This document shows positions 1 to 7,658 of a stretch of DNA of 9,742 nt, one piece after another; within the stretch, counting starts at the first letter, position 1, and each line of letters begins with the position of its first letter. The translations under genes were made by a program, and so were the position numbers. Location: positions 1 to 9,742 of the forward strand of contig JADJBW010000033.1 of the NCBI GenBank assembly GCA_016703525.1. Direction: 5' to 3'. The notes beneath the pieces were generated by a model that worked only from the letters and a program-made list of their open reading frames with translations, was not told the origin of the DNA and made no database searches. This DNA is from Actinomycetota bacterium (lineage in GTDB: Bacteria; Actinomycetota; Acidimicrobiia; Acidimicrobiales; Microtrichaceae).

Positions 1-3
1 TCC

Positions 4-948
4 ATGGACAAGTTCTCGTCTTCACCATCGGTGGCCTGGCCACGGCAGCGATCGCCGCGATCTCGCGTCGGGTCTGGTCGTCACCTACACGACGTCGGGC
101 ATCTTCAATCTTCGCCCACGGCGCCTTCTCGATGATGGCGGCGTTCATGTTCTGGCAGGTGCACATCGCCTGGGGCGTGCCGATCGTGCCGGCGATCATC
201 CTGGTGGTGTTCGTCATCGGGCCGCTGTTCGGCGCACTGATCGAGCGCGTCATCATGCGCGGCATCGAGGGCACGAGCGACGTGGTGAAGATCGTGGTGA
301 CGATCTCGTTGATGGTGGCCCTGATCGGCATCGCCAACGTCATCTGGGACCCGAACGTCGGCCGACCGGTGCCGCCGTTCTTCGACGGGAAGACCACCGA
401 GATCGTCGGCGTGGTCGTCACCTACCAGCGACTCATGACGCTCGGTGTCGCGATCGTGGTCGCCGCCGCCCTGGCGCTGATGTTCCGCTTCACGCGGCTC
501 GGGATCGCGATGCGAGCGGTCGTCGACGACCGCTCGCTGATGATGCTGAACGGCGGGCGTCCGGGCGCATCTCTCGATGATGTCGTGGCTCTGGGGCGGG
601 CATGGCGGCGATCGCCTGGCGTGCTGCTGGCCCCGGAGCAGACGCTGAGCGCCACGACGTTGACGCTCATCTTCATCAACTCCTACGCCGTCGCGGTGGT
701 GGTCGGCCCGCCTGCGCAGCCTGCCGGGTGTGTTCCTGGGCGCTGTCATCCTCGGCCTCGCACAGTCCTATGTGATCGGCTACCTGGACCAGTCGACCAC
801 CATCGGTCCGATCAGCCTCCGTGCGGTCACCCAGGCCCTGCCGCCGATCATGTTGTTCGTGGTCATGGTGCTCCAGCCGCAGGACCGGCTCACCGCCAAG
901 GGCACCGCCCGCCGCTCCGCGCCCTCTCGACCGCCGACGTTGAAGTTC
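4..948 (+). CDS. livH: LivH-type permease half of a branched-chain amino acid ABC importer (frameshifted; continues into LivM)
   Basis: This is an inner-membrane permease of the LivH family (BPD_transp_2), forming half of the import channel for branched-chain amino acids or related amides. The start is taken as ATG at 4 (MDKF), because the reconstructed N-terminus runs into the family hallmark GIFNFAHGAFSMMAAF. Further hydrophobic helices follow, then the 'AMRAVVDDRSLMMLNGGRPG' cytoplasmic loop (483-560), GVLLAPEQTLSATTLTLIF (about 620-677), and the last helices GVFLGAVILGLAQSYVIG and PPIMLFVVMVL (727-872). Frame changes are inferred near 16, 64, 110 (extra c), 565-620 (several, in G runs) and 708 (extra c). 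No stop separates this part from the LivM-like part, so the two appear fused through a basic, proline-rich linker at about 880-945. Identity as LivH is secure. The substrate is not determinable from sequence. Confidence 0.85.
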
Positions 949-951
949 GCG

Positions 952-1926
952 GTGATCAGCGGCGTCGTGTTCGTCCTGGTGGTGGCAGCGCTCGGGTCGC
1001 TGATCTCGGGGCCGAACCTCAACCTGTTGCTCACGGGCTTCTTCACCGCGGTCGTCACGCTCTCCCTCGTGCCGTTGACGGGCTACGCCGGTCAGATCTC
1101 GCTCGCCCAGCTCACCTTCACCGGCATCGGCGCGGTCGCGATGGCGGCATGGGGGCGCCAACGGCGAGCCGTGGGCGGTGTTCCTGTCCATCGGGCTGTG
1201 CGCGGTCGTGGGTGCGCTGGTCGCCTTCCCGGCGCTGCGGCTCCAGGGCATCTACCTGGCGCTGGCCAATGCGGCGTTCGCCATGTTCTGCTCGTCCATG
1301 GTGTTCAACCAGACCGGTGTGATGCCGGGTGGCAACCGACAGGTGCCACGACTGGACTTCCGGATCTGGGGCATCGACAGCGACTACGGGCAGCTGGGCT
1401 TCTTCGCGGTGCTGTTCGCCGTCATCGGCACGTTGCTGATCGTGCTGCGCCGCAGCTCGGGGGGCCGGCGCCTGACCGCGCTGAAGGACTCTCCGATCGC
1501 CTGCGCGACGCTCGGGCTGAACCTCACCGCCACCAAGGTCGGCGTGTTCGCGCTCTCCGCCGCCATCGCCGGCGCCGCCGGAGCGACGTCCGGTCGGACG
1601 TTCCTGGCCGAGACGTTGTCGCTGCCGTCGTCGTTGTCCATCACGATGATCGCCGTCGTCGGCGGCATCGGTTCGGTGGCGGAGCGCGTTCTTCGGTGGT
1701 CTGCTGCTGGGCGCGTTGCCGATCTTCTCGACCCTGTTCGCCGCCAACGCCATCGGCCTGTTCGGCTTCGTGTCGTTGTCGGTCAAGGACTTCCTGGCGT
1801 TCATGCCGGGCACGATGAGCATCAGCCTGGGCCGTGACCCCGATGGGGCTGCACCGCAGTTCGCCGCCGGGTTCAAAGGCGGTCGGCGAGTCCCCGCCGA
1901 GCCTGGCCGTGACCGGCGCGGGCGCA
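952..1926 (+). CDS. livM: LivM-type permease half, apparently the second domain of a LivH-LivM fusion (frameshifted)
   Basis: This is the second permease of the importer, LivM family. The first helix is VISGVVFVLVVAALGSLI, followed by the LivM hallmark 'LTGYAGQISLAQLTFTGIGA' (1075-1135), ALRLQGIYLALANAAFAMF (1233-1289), the conserved cytoplasmic stretch ALKDSPIACATLGLNLTATK (1480-1539), the helix ALSAAIAGAAGA, then MIAVVGGIGSVA (1647-1682) and LPIFSTLFAANAIGLFGF. Frame changes are inferred at 1151-1155 (extra G in a G run), about 1690, about 1876 (extra A in AAA) and about 1926. GTG at 952 and TTG at 940 are in frame but have no ribosome-binding site, and the ORF is open from the LivH C-terminus, so a single LivH-LivM polypeptide is the simplest reading. 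A separate livM whose stop and start signals were destroyed by indels cannot be fully excluded. Confidence 0.82.
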
Positions 1927-1927
1927 A

Positions 1928-2362
1928 GTGCTCATCTGGTTCCTGGCGCGGACCGACGTGATCGACGGATGGACCTTCCTGGCCGCCATGACGGTGTTCG
2001 CCTTCGGTCTGGCACCGGCGACACCCCTGTTCTTCTCGGGTGTGCCCGGCCGTCGGTGGGCCATGGAGATCTGGCTCGGCCTGGGTGTGGTCGGTGCGCT
2101 GCTCATCCCGTGGGCCACCGCCATCGAGTCCCACGGCATGCGCGTCGTCGCGATCCTCGTCTACACGCTGTTGGTCGTTCGGGTGGCCATCGGCATCCAC
2201 CGGGAACGCCAGGCGATGATGCCGAACGCTCCATCGGTCGAGTCGGCTCCCCGGACGGGGGCCTCGACGCCCCCGCTCACCCACGCCGGCGCGCTGGAAG
2301 CGGGCCGGGCCCTGGGCATCGACGAGGAGCCCCTCCACTCCGTGGGCCCAACGGCGCAGTGA
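1928..2362 (+). CDS. C-terminal membrane extension of the LivH-LivM protein, or a separate small membrane protein
   Basis: An uninterrupted 144-codon frame ends at TGA 2360-2362, 28 bases before livG. It holds about three hydrophobic segments: FLAAMTVFAFGLAPATPLFF, EIWLGLGVVGALLIPWATAI and MRVVAILVYTLLVVRVAIGI, then a charged cytoplasmic tail (HRERQ) and a hydrophilic end rich in P, E and A. LivM proteins normally end near the preceding FMPGTMSISLG segment (about 1800-1830), so these helices are extra. GTG 1928 and ATG 1988 are possible starts but neither has a Shine-Dalgarno sequence. With the indels at about 1876 and 1926 corrected, the LivM frame flows into this one without a stop. I therefore favour a C-terminal extension, making the whole fusion close to 785 residues. 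I recognise no named domain here. Confidence 0.6.
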   Translation: MLIWFLARTDVIDGWTFLAAMTVFAFGLAPATPLFFSGVPGRRWAMEIWLGLGVVGALLIPWATAIESHGMRVVAILVYTLLVVRVAIGIHRERQAMMPNAPSVESAPRTGASTPPLTHAGALEAGRALGIDEEPLHSVGPTAQ

Positions 2363-2390
2363 GCGACCCGGTCCGTCGCGAGGTGCCGGC

Positions 2391-3164
<774 letters not shown>

Positions 3165-3168
<4 letters not shown>

Positions 3169-3900
3169 CCACCCCCGTGGCGCCCGCTCCCGTCGAACCG
3201 CTGCTCGAGCTGCGCGGCGTGCGTGCCGCGTACGGCTCCATCGAGGTGCTGCACGGCGTCGACCTCGCGGTGCCGCCGGGCACCGTGGTCGCGCTGCTGG
3301 GCCCCAACGGCGCGGGCAAGTCCACGACGCTGCAGGTGGCCTGCGGCCTGATCGCCCCGACGTCGGGCTCGGTCCTGCTGGCCGGGCGCGACGTCACCGG
3401 CGTGAAGGCCGAGGACCTGGCCCGCGCGGGTGTCACGACGATCCCCGAGGGCAAGGGCATCTTCCCGAACCTGACGGTGCGCGAGAACCTGCCTGATGGC
3501 GACCTCACGGAGCGTCGATGCGCCATCGAAGAGGTCGCCTACGACGCGCTTCCGCCGCCTGAAGGAGCGCGCACCCAGGTCGCCGGCACGTTGTCGGGCG
3601 GCGAGCGGCAGATGCTCGCCATGGCCCGTGGCCTGGCGGTCGACCCTGCCGTGCTGCTCCTCGACGAGCTGTCCATGGGCCTGGCGCCGCTGGTGGTGGA
3701 GGAGCTGTACGGGATCGTCTCCCAGATCGCCCGCTCGGGCACCTCGATCCTCGTGGTCGAGCAGTTCGCCCGCACCGTGCTGGGCGTGGCCGACCTCGCC
3801 GCCATCATGGTCAACGGTCTGGTACCGAAAGGTCGGCTCGCCGGCCGATGTCGAACACGAACTATCCGCTGCCTATCTGGGTGGTGACCCCGCCGAATGA
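3165..3900 (+). CDS. livF: LivF-type ABC transporter ATP-binding protein (frameshifted)
   Basis: This is the second ATPase of the importer. Walker A GPNGAGKS lies at residues 46-53. The 'IPEGKGIFPNLTVRENL' motif of LivF follows at 93-109, then signature LSGGERQMLAMARGL, Walker B VLLLDELSMGLAP, and VVEQF in the H-loop position, where LivF proteins commonly carry Gln instead of His. Frame changes are inferred near 3490 (extra c), about 3520, about 3550, about 3575 and about 3826. The true C-terminus is then VGSPADVEHELSAAYLGGD, ending at TGA 3898-3900, not at the earlier out-of-frame stop at 3887. The start ATG at 3165 is preceded by GGGGGAG and overlaps the livG stop. The gene is part of the liv operon. 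Confidence 0.93.
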
Positions 3901-4190
3901 GAATGAAGCGACGTATCGAGCAGTTCAGGAGCGAGGTCGACAGCTTGAAGCTGCGCGGCAGCTCAGGCCAGGGGGAGCAACGCTCTCTGGTGGTGGGCGT
4001 CGTCCTGACCGTGGCGCTGTTCGTGCGCTACTCGATCGCTCGCTACCTGCGCTTCTGGCTCATCCGCCTGACCTACGAGGGCCGTGCCAACACCGACCGG
4101 ATCGTCGACGCAATCGAGCGCGCCGCAGGCCTGCCCTCCACGTTGGAGGCGCCGGCCAACCAGGTGGTGTCCCCTCCGTCGGAGACCTGA
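3897..4190 (+). CDS. Small single-helix membrane protein of unknown function
   Basis: This intact 97-codon gene has a start ATG at 3897 that overlaps the livF stop (ATGA). A second in-frame ATG lies at 3903. The N-terminus is basic and amphipathic (MRMKRRIEQFRSEVDSLKLR), followed by one transmembrane helix, SLVVGVVLTVALFVRYSIA. A basic, aromatic juxtamembrane stretch (RYLRFWLIRLTYEGR) and a polar tail ending PPSET come next. I do not recognise the family. The overlap places it in the liv transcription unit, so it may be translated by coupling, as there is no Shine-Dalgarno sequence. GC-rich third positions support real coding. It could be an accessory of the transporter or an unrelated last gene of the operon. 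Confidence 0.65.
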   Translation: MRMKRRIEQFRSEVDSLKLRGSSGQGEQRSLVVGVVLTVALFVRYSIARYLRFWLIRLTYEGRANTDRIVDAIERAAGLPSTLEAPANQVVSPPSET

Positions 4191-4232
4191 ATCGGGCCGA
4201 TGCGGGAGCCGCGGACCGCGAGGCCGACGGAT

Positions 4233-4261
4233 TTGCCCGACCCCGCCGCAGCCCGTAGATT
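4233..4261 (+). promoter_or_regulatory. Probable sigma-70/SigA-type promoter of the atp operon
   Basis: A -35-like TTGCCC (4233-4238) and a -10-like TAGATT (4256-4261) are separated by exactly 17 bases. Each matches four of six consensus positions, and TAGATT fits the TANNNT -10 common in actinobacteria. The pair lies in the only spacer over 100 bases in the window (4191-4327), upstream of the first atp gene. Transcription would start near 4268-4270, giving a leader of about 60 bases. This is inference from motif and position only. Confidence 0.5.
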
Positions 4262-4281
4262 GCGAACGGTTTCACAAGCGA

Positions 4282-4309
4282 CCCGGTGACGTGCCACGTG
4301 CCACCCGGG
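4282..4309 (+). other. Imperfect hairpin with a tandem 7-base repeat in the atp leader
   Basis: CCCGGTG (4282-4288) can pair with CACCCGGG (4302-4309) with one bulged base. The loop holds ACGTGCC twice in tandem (4289-4295 and 4296-4302; the second copy's last base overlaps the stem). It sits between the proposed promoter and the first atp start. It could be a leader structure or a protein-binding site, or chance in GC-rich DNA. No U tract follows, so it is not an intrinsic terminator. Confidence 0.25.
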
Positions 4310-4327
4310 AGCTCGGACCCCACGACC

Positions 4328-4676
4328 ATGCCTGCTGAGACGAACCAGTCCACCGAACCGAGGTCGACCGCCCGCGACATGACGCGGTCGTTGCACCGTT
4401 CACGGTTCGTTCGAGCTCGCCCTCGCGCCGGCCATCCTGGCGCTGCTGGGGCTGTGGCTGGACCGGACGATCGGGACCGTGCCGCTGTTCACGCTGCTGT
4501 TCGCGCTCGTCGGCATCGCAGGGTCGTTCGCCAAGATCTACTACCAGTACCGCAACTCGATGGCCGAGCTCGACGAGTCGGCCCGTGGGTCGGCCACGCA
4601 CTCACCGAGCAGTTCCGTGCGCAGGCGAAGGCCCGGGGCGACCGGCTGGCCGCACCCGCTCGAGGGGGAGCGATGA
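4328..4676 (+). CDS. AtpZ/AtpI-family small membrane protein, first gene of the atp operon (frameshifted)
   Basis: This is a small two-helix membrane protein typical of the first position in bacterial atp operons (AtpZ-like, 'putative F0F1-ATPase subunit' family). Family members are linked to Fo assembly and Mg2+/Ca2+ handling. The reconstructed core is FELALAPAILALLGLWLDR, IGTVPLFTLLFALVGIAGSF and AKIYYQYRNSMAELDE, matching the family's pattern of two helices and a YYQYR-like end. The N-terminal 25 residues are polar. Frame changes are inferred near 4400, about 4580 and in the G run near 4665. The start is probably ATG 4328; GTG 4286 is also open. Neither has a strong Shine-Dalgarno sequence. 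Once corrected, the stop TGA 4674-4676 overlaps the next start as ATGA. If the G run at 4665 is correct as read, the C-terminus would run into the next gene. Confidence 0.7.
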
Positions 4677-5209
4677 CGACCGATCCGATGCAGGTCCGCA
4701 TCGACGGCCCCTCCCCGGCGATGTCGGTGGCGCTCGACCTGGCGAAGCGCAGCCTGTGGCTCGCCCCGGTCGTCGTGTTCGGCTCGGCTGCCATCTGGGG
4801 CATCGAGGGCGTCTACTCCACGCTGTACGCACTGCTGATCGTGGTCGGCAACTTCCTGCTGTCGGCCTACCTCCTCGCCGTGACCGGCCGCATCAGCGCG
4901 GCGCTCATGGCCGGCGCCGCCCTGTTCGGGTTCCTGCTGCGCCTGGGTCTGATCTTCCTCGCCGTCATGCTCGTGCGTGACGCCTGGTGGGTCGAGCTGG
5001 TGCCACTCGGGTTGACGCTCATCGTCGCCCACCTGGCCTGTTGTTCTGGGGAGATGCGCTACGTCTCGGGAACGCTCGCGTCCCCCGGGCTGAAGCCGCA
5101 GCCGACCCCGAACCCGTACCTCCCGTCCTCCGACGCCGACGACGCCGCGGCGTCCGACGCCGTCCCGTCCTCGTCGAACGCAGCGCCCTCGGCGCCGAAC
5201 GCGCAGTAG
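4673..5209 (+). CDS. atpI: AtpI-like ATP synthase assembly membrane protein
   Basis: The ORF is 178 codons with four hydrophobic segments at about residues 27-45, 50-70, 77-101 and 106-123. The helix FGFLLRLGLIFLAVML carries the intramembrane Arg typical of the ATP synthase I family, whose members help assemble the c-ring. Residues 121-131 (LACCSGEMRYV) look locally frame-shifted, because the family-like reading is LLFWEMRYV; compensating indels near 5038-5050 would explain it. The tail after PGLKPQP is low-complexity D, A, S, P and N. The start ATG 4673 has GGGGGAG just upstream and overlaps the preceding stop. The position directly before atpB supports the call. Confidence 0.75.
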   Translation: MTTDPMQVRIDGPSPAMSVALDLAKRSLWLAPVVVFGSAAIWGIEGVYSTLYALLIVVGNFLLSAYLLAVTGRISAALMAGAALFGFLLRLGLIFLAVMLVRDAWWVELVPLGLTLIVAHLACCSGEMRYVSGTLASPGLKPQPTPNPYLPSSDADDAAASDAVPSSSNAAPSAPNAQ

Positions 5210-5215
5210 AAGGAG
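5210..5215 (+). promoter_or_regulatory. Ribosome-binding site of atpB
   Basis: AAGGAG directly follows the TAG stop of the AtpI-like gene and lies nine bases before ATG 5225. It fixes the atpB start despite the frame break that follows shortly after. Confidence 0.75.
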
Positions 5216-5224
5216 CCCTTCCGA

Positions 5225-6042
5225 ATGTCAGGCGTCCAGACCCTCGCCGGTCACCAGCAGTCTCGCCTCCGAAGAAGGCGGTGGTGGCGGCGTCGAGTTC
5301 CCGCCGATCGACCTCATCGTCAAGTGGCCGTTCCTCTTCGGTGAGGACACCTGGTACGGCTTCAACAAGATCGGCCTGATCTCGCTCATCGCGATGATCG
5401 TGCCCGTCCTGTTCTTCTTCTTCGCTGGCCGCAAGGCCTCGGCGGTGCCCGGCAAGCTGCAGAACCTGGCCGAGACGGCGATCGACTTCGTCGAGAAGCA
5501 GGTCATCCTGCCCGCCATCGGCAAGGAGGGCATGCGCTACCTGCCGATGCTCACCGCGATGGTCTTCTTCATCTGGATCGGCAACCTGTTCGAGATCATC
5601 CCCACGATCGCAGATGCCGGCGAACGCCCGCATGGCCAACCCGCTCGTCCTGGCGATGGTGTCCTGGGTCATGTTCATCGGCGTCGGTGTGAAGCACAAC
5701 GGCCTCGGCTACTTCAAGTCCGCCCTCTTCCCGCCCGGCGTGCCCAAGGCGCTGTACCTGCTGGTCACGCCGATCGAGTTCCTCTCGACCTTCCTCATCC
5801 GGCCCTTCTCGCTGGCCGTGCGACTCTTCGCCAACATGCTCGCCGGCCACATCCTGCTCGTGACCTTCACGGTGCTGACCATCACGTTGGTCGGCTCCCG
5901 GCATCCTCACGATCGTCGGTGGGCTCAGCTTCGCCATGCTGGTCGCCTTCACCGGCTTCGAGTTCATGGTGGCGTTCCTGCAGGCGTTCATCTTCGCCCT
6001 GCTGACCGCCGTACATCGGTGGTGCGTTGCCCCGAGCACTGA
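5225..6042 (+). CDS. atpB: ATP synthase Fo subunit a (frameshifted)
   Basis: Subunit a is the membrane stator that provides the proton half-channels next to the c-ring. After correction the protein is about 272 residues. The N-terminus MSGVQTLA leads to a Gly-rich stretch and VEFPPIDLIVKWPFLFG. Next come the helices LISLIAMIVPVLFFFFAG and MVFFIWIGNLFEIIPTIQMP. The key helix RPFSLAVRLFANMLAGH carries the essential Arg (RLFANMLAGH, equivalent to E. coli aArg210). The last helix FMVAFLQAFIFALLTAVYI includes the conserved Gln. Frame changes are inferred near 5249 (extra g), 5611 (extra g), 5897, about 6012 and about 6030. The end ALHPEH stops at TGA 6040-6042. An AAGGAG site supports the start. 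Confidence 0.95.
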
Positions 6043-6099
6043 TCCCGGCGCGACACGCCGAGCATCCCGCACACGTTCTTTCCACAAGACCTGACCACT

Positions 6100-6118
6100 T
6101 GGCCGGCGGACCCGGCCA
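6100..6118 (+). other. Strong hairpin just upstream of the atpE ribosome-binding site
   Basis: TGGCCGG (6100-6106) and CCGGCCA (6112-6118) form a perfect 7-base stem around a 5-base loop. The hairpin ends four bases before CAGGAG (6123-6128), the likely ribosome-binding site of atpE. The atpB-atpE spacer (6043-6140) is the longest inside the atp cluster. No T run follows, so this is not a classical terminator. It may stabilise a processed mRNA or tune translation of the high-copy c subunit. Confidence 0.45.
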
Positions 6119-6140
6119 CGAACAGGAGTACCAACCCAAC

Positions 6141-6434
6141 ATGAGTGCCATCGTCAACACCGCCAACACCGTTCTGGCCCAGCTGCCCGACGGAGCCACC
6201 GCTGCAGATGCCAAGGGCATCAGCGCTGCGTCGTCCGCGGGCTTCGCCTACGGCCTCGCCGCGATCGGCCCCGGCATCGGCATCGGCTACCTCGTCGGTC
6301 AGGCCGTGCAGGCGATGGCCCGCCAGCCCGAGTCGGCCGGTCAGGTCCAGACCACGATGTTCCTCGGCATCGCCTTCACCGAGGCGCTCGCCCTCATCGG
6401 CTTCGTGGTCTTCATCCTCCTGAAGTTCGTCTGA
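6141..6434 (+). CDS. atpE: ATP synthase Fo subunit c (proton-type)
   Basis: This intact gene encodes a 97-residue c subunit, the monomer of the rotor ring. A longer N-terminus (residues 1-33) precedes helix 1, which holds the glycine-rich packing motif GLAAIGPGIGIGYLVGQ. The polar loop ARQPE (60-64) contacts gamma/epsilon. Helix 2 is MFLGIAFTEALALIGFVVFI, with the ion-binding carboxylate Glu81. The ion site has Ile in place of the Gln seen in helix 1 of Na+-type rings, and Ala after Glu81, so proton coupling is inferred. The start is ATG 6141, with CAGGAG about 12 bases upstream. The usual c subunit length is 75-90, so the N-terminal part is slightly long. Confidence 0.97.
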   Translation: MSAIVNTANTVLAQLPDGATAADAKGISAASSAGFAYGLAAIGPGIGIGYLVGQAVQAMARQPESAGQVQTTMFLGIAFTEALALIGFVVFILLKFV

Positions 6435-6467
6435 TCCGAGGGCCCGTCCCCGGACGACTGTCCATCT

Positions 6468-6475
6468 GTACGTAC
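6468..6475 (+). other. Perfect 8-base palindrome in the atpE-atpF spacer
   Basis: GTACGTAC lies in an unusually AT-rich patch (about 6465-6478) of the 80-base spacer between atpE and atpF. The same spacer also holds a short CGTC/GACG stem (about 6445-6456). The function is unknown. A weak internal promoter or a chance palindrome are both possible, and no convincing -35/-10 pair is visible. Confidence 0.2.
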
Positions 6476-6501
6476 TAACCGTCCCGTGTCCCACGGAGAC
6501 C

Positions 6502-6509
6502 GGAGGAGG
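6502..6509 (+). promoter_or_regulatory. Strong ribosome-binding site of the first atpF
   Basis: GGAGGAGG lies five bases before ATG 6515 but only two bases before the in-frame TTG 6512. This selects ATG 6515 as the start. It is one of the best Shine-Dalgarno matches in the window. Confidence 0.75.
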
Positions 6510-6514
6510 CATTG

Positions 6515-7064
6515 ATGCTCGCTCACGTGAGTGTGCTCGCAGCCGAAGCCGCCGAAGCCGCCGAGTCGATCAACCCCGTCGTCCCCGACGAGCTGGGTGA
6601 GATCTTCTGGGGTGCTGTCGGCTTCTTCTCGCTGTGGATCCTGCTGCGCTACGTCTGTCTGCCACCCCTGATGAAGGCCCGCGAGCAGCGGGCACAGCAG
6701 GTGCTGGGGACCAGGAGGCCGCGTCGGCCGCCGAGACCCAGGCGGAGCAGGTGCGCCGTGACTACGACGCGACGCTCGCCGAGGCCCCGCCGAGGCGAAC
6801 CGCATCGTCGAGGAGGCCCGTGTGGCCGCCGAGGCACAGCGCTCCGAGGCCGTGCGTGCGGTCGAGACCGAGATCGCCGAGCAGCGTCAGGCCGCGATGG
6901 CCGAGCTCGACGCCGCCCGTGCGGTCGCGCTCGGCCAGCTCAAGGGCGACGTCGCCCAGCTCGCGGTCTCCGCAGCATCGAAGGTCGTCCAGGCCGATCT
7001 GGACGTCGCCGGCAACCAGGCGACGATCGACGAGTACGTGAACCAGGCCGGCGGGAACCGCTGA
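6515..7064 (+). CDS. atpF: ATP synthase Fo subunit b, first copy (two frameshifts)
   Basis: Subunit b forms the peripheral stalk that links a to delta/alpha. The N-terminus is MLAHVSVLAAEAAEAAES, followed by one membrane helix, EIFWGAVGFFSLWILLRYV. A long charged coiled coil comes next (AEANRIVEEARVAAEAQRSE, AVETEIAEQRQAAMAELDAA), then the delta-contacting end VSAASKVVQADLDVAGNQ, closing with VNQAGGNR at TGA 7062-7064. Frame changes are inferred near 6708 (a base lost in GGGG, before DQEAAS) and near 6787 (a base lost before AEANRI). The reconstructed length is about 183 residues, normal for b. The next gene resembles it end to end, indicating an ancient tandem duplication. Confidence 0.92.
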
Positions 7065-7081
7065 GCGGGTTGGAGAACGAC

Positions 7082-7624
7082 ATGTTGCACAACATCGCAC
7101 TGCTGGCCGCCGAGGAAGGCGCTGAGAACGGGTTCTGGCTCCCGCACGACCTCAAGGAGGTCCTGTGGGGCACGCTGTCGTTCCTCATCGTCGCCTTCCT
7201 GCTGTGGAAGTTCGCCCGCAAGCCCGCGGCCGAGGCAATGTCCGGCCGCATCGAGCGCATCTCGACCGAGCTCGACGCCGCCGCCCAGACCCGTCTGGCC
7301 GCCGAGGGGGAGCGTGACCGCATCAAGGCAGCCCTCGCGGACTCCGACAGCGAGGCCGCCCGCCTCATCGAGGAGGCCCGTCGCAGCGCCGACCAGCTGA
7401 CCGTCGACATCGCCGCACGGACCGAGGTCGACATCGCCAACCTGCGCGAACGTGCCCAGGCCGATCTGGCCTCGACACGTGCCCAGGCCGAGTCGGACCT
7501 CTCCGGCGAGCTGTCCCGCCTCTCCCTCGGTGCTGCCGAGCGGGTCGTGGAGAGCTCGCTGGACCCGGAGGCCCAGCAGCGCCTGATCGACCAGTACATC
7601 AGCCAGGTCGGTTCCCAGAACTGA
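7082..7624 (+). CDS. atpF: Second ATP synthase b-type subunit (b/b' paralogue)
   Basis: This intact 180-residue b-type subunit starts at ATG 7082, with GGAG eight to eleven bases upstream and 17 bases after the previous stop. Its layout matches the preceding gene: a short LLAAEEGAENG lead, a membrane helix EVLWGTLSFLIVAFLLWKFA, a long Ala/Glu/Arg coiled coil (about residues 50-145), then LSLGAAERVVESSLDPEAQQ and YISQVGSQN. HDLKEVLWGTLSF aligns with DELGEIFWGAVGF of the first copy, and the two C-termini also align. A heterodimeric b/b' stalk, as in cyanobacteria and many alphaproteobacteria, is the likely arrangement. The alternative is that one copy is dominant and the other accessory. It is not fused to delta, unlike the mycobacterial b-delta protein. 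Confidence 0.92.
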   Translation: MLHNIALLAAEEGAENGFWLPHDLKEVLWGTLSFLIVAFLLWKFARKPAAEAMSGRIERISTELDAAAQTRLAAEGERDRIKAALADSDSEAARLIEEARRSADQLTVDIAARTEVDIANLRERAQADLASTRAQAESDLSGELSRLSLGAAERVVESSLDPEAQQRLIDQYISQVGSQN

Positions 7625-7658
7625 CATCGCAGCCACTCGAACGAAGCGAAGCCACAAG

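Noticed and set aside
730..1818. Plus-strand open frame starting inside the LivH C-terminus and ending out of frame
   Set aside because: Only its first 140 codons are true coding. After about 1153 it is a frameshift product, so it is not a separate gene.
4195..4230. Possible terminator after the small membrane gene (CGCGG/CCGCG)
   Set aside because: The stem would leave a one-base loop and has no T run. The GGCCGA copies nearby are direct, not inverted, repeats.
4286..5209. A 307-codon fusion of the AtpZ-like and AtpI-like proteins
   Set aside because: The middle part is out of frame with the clear AtpZ helices (read at 4410-4570 in another frame). The fusion arises from indels near 4400, 4580 and 4665.
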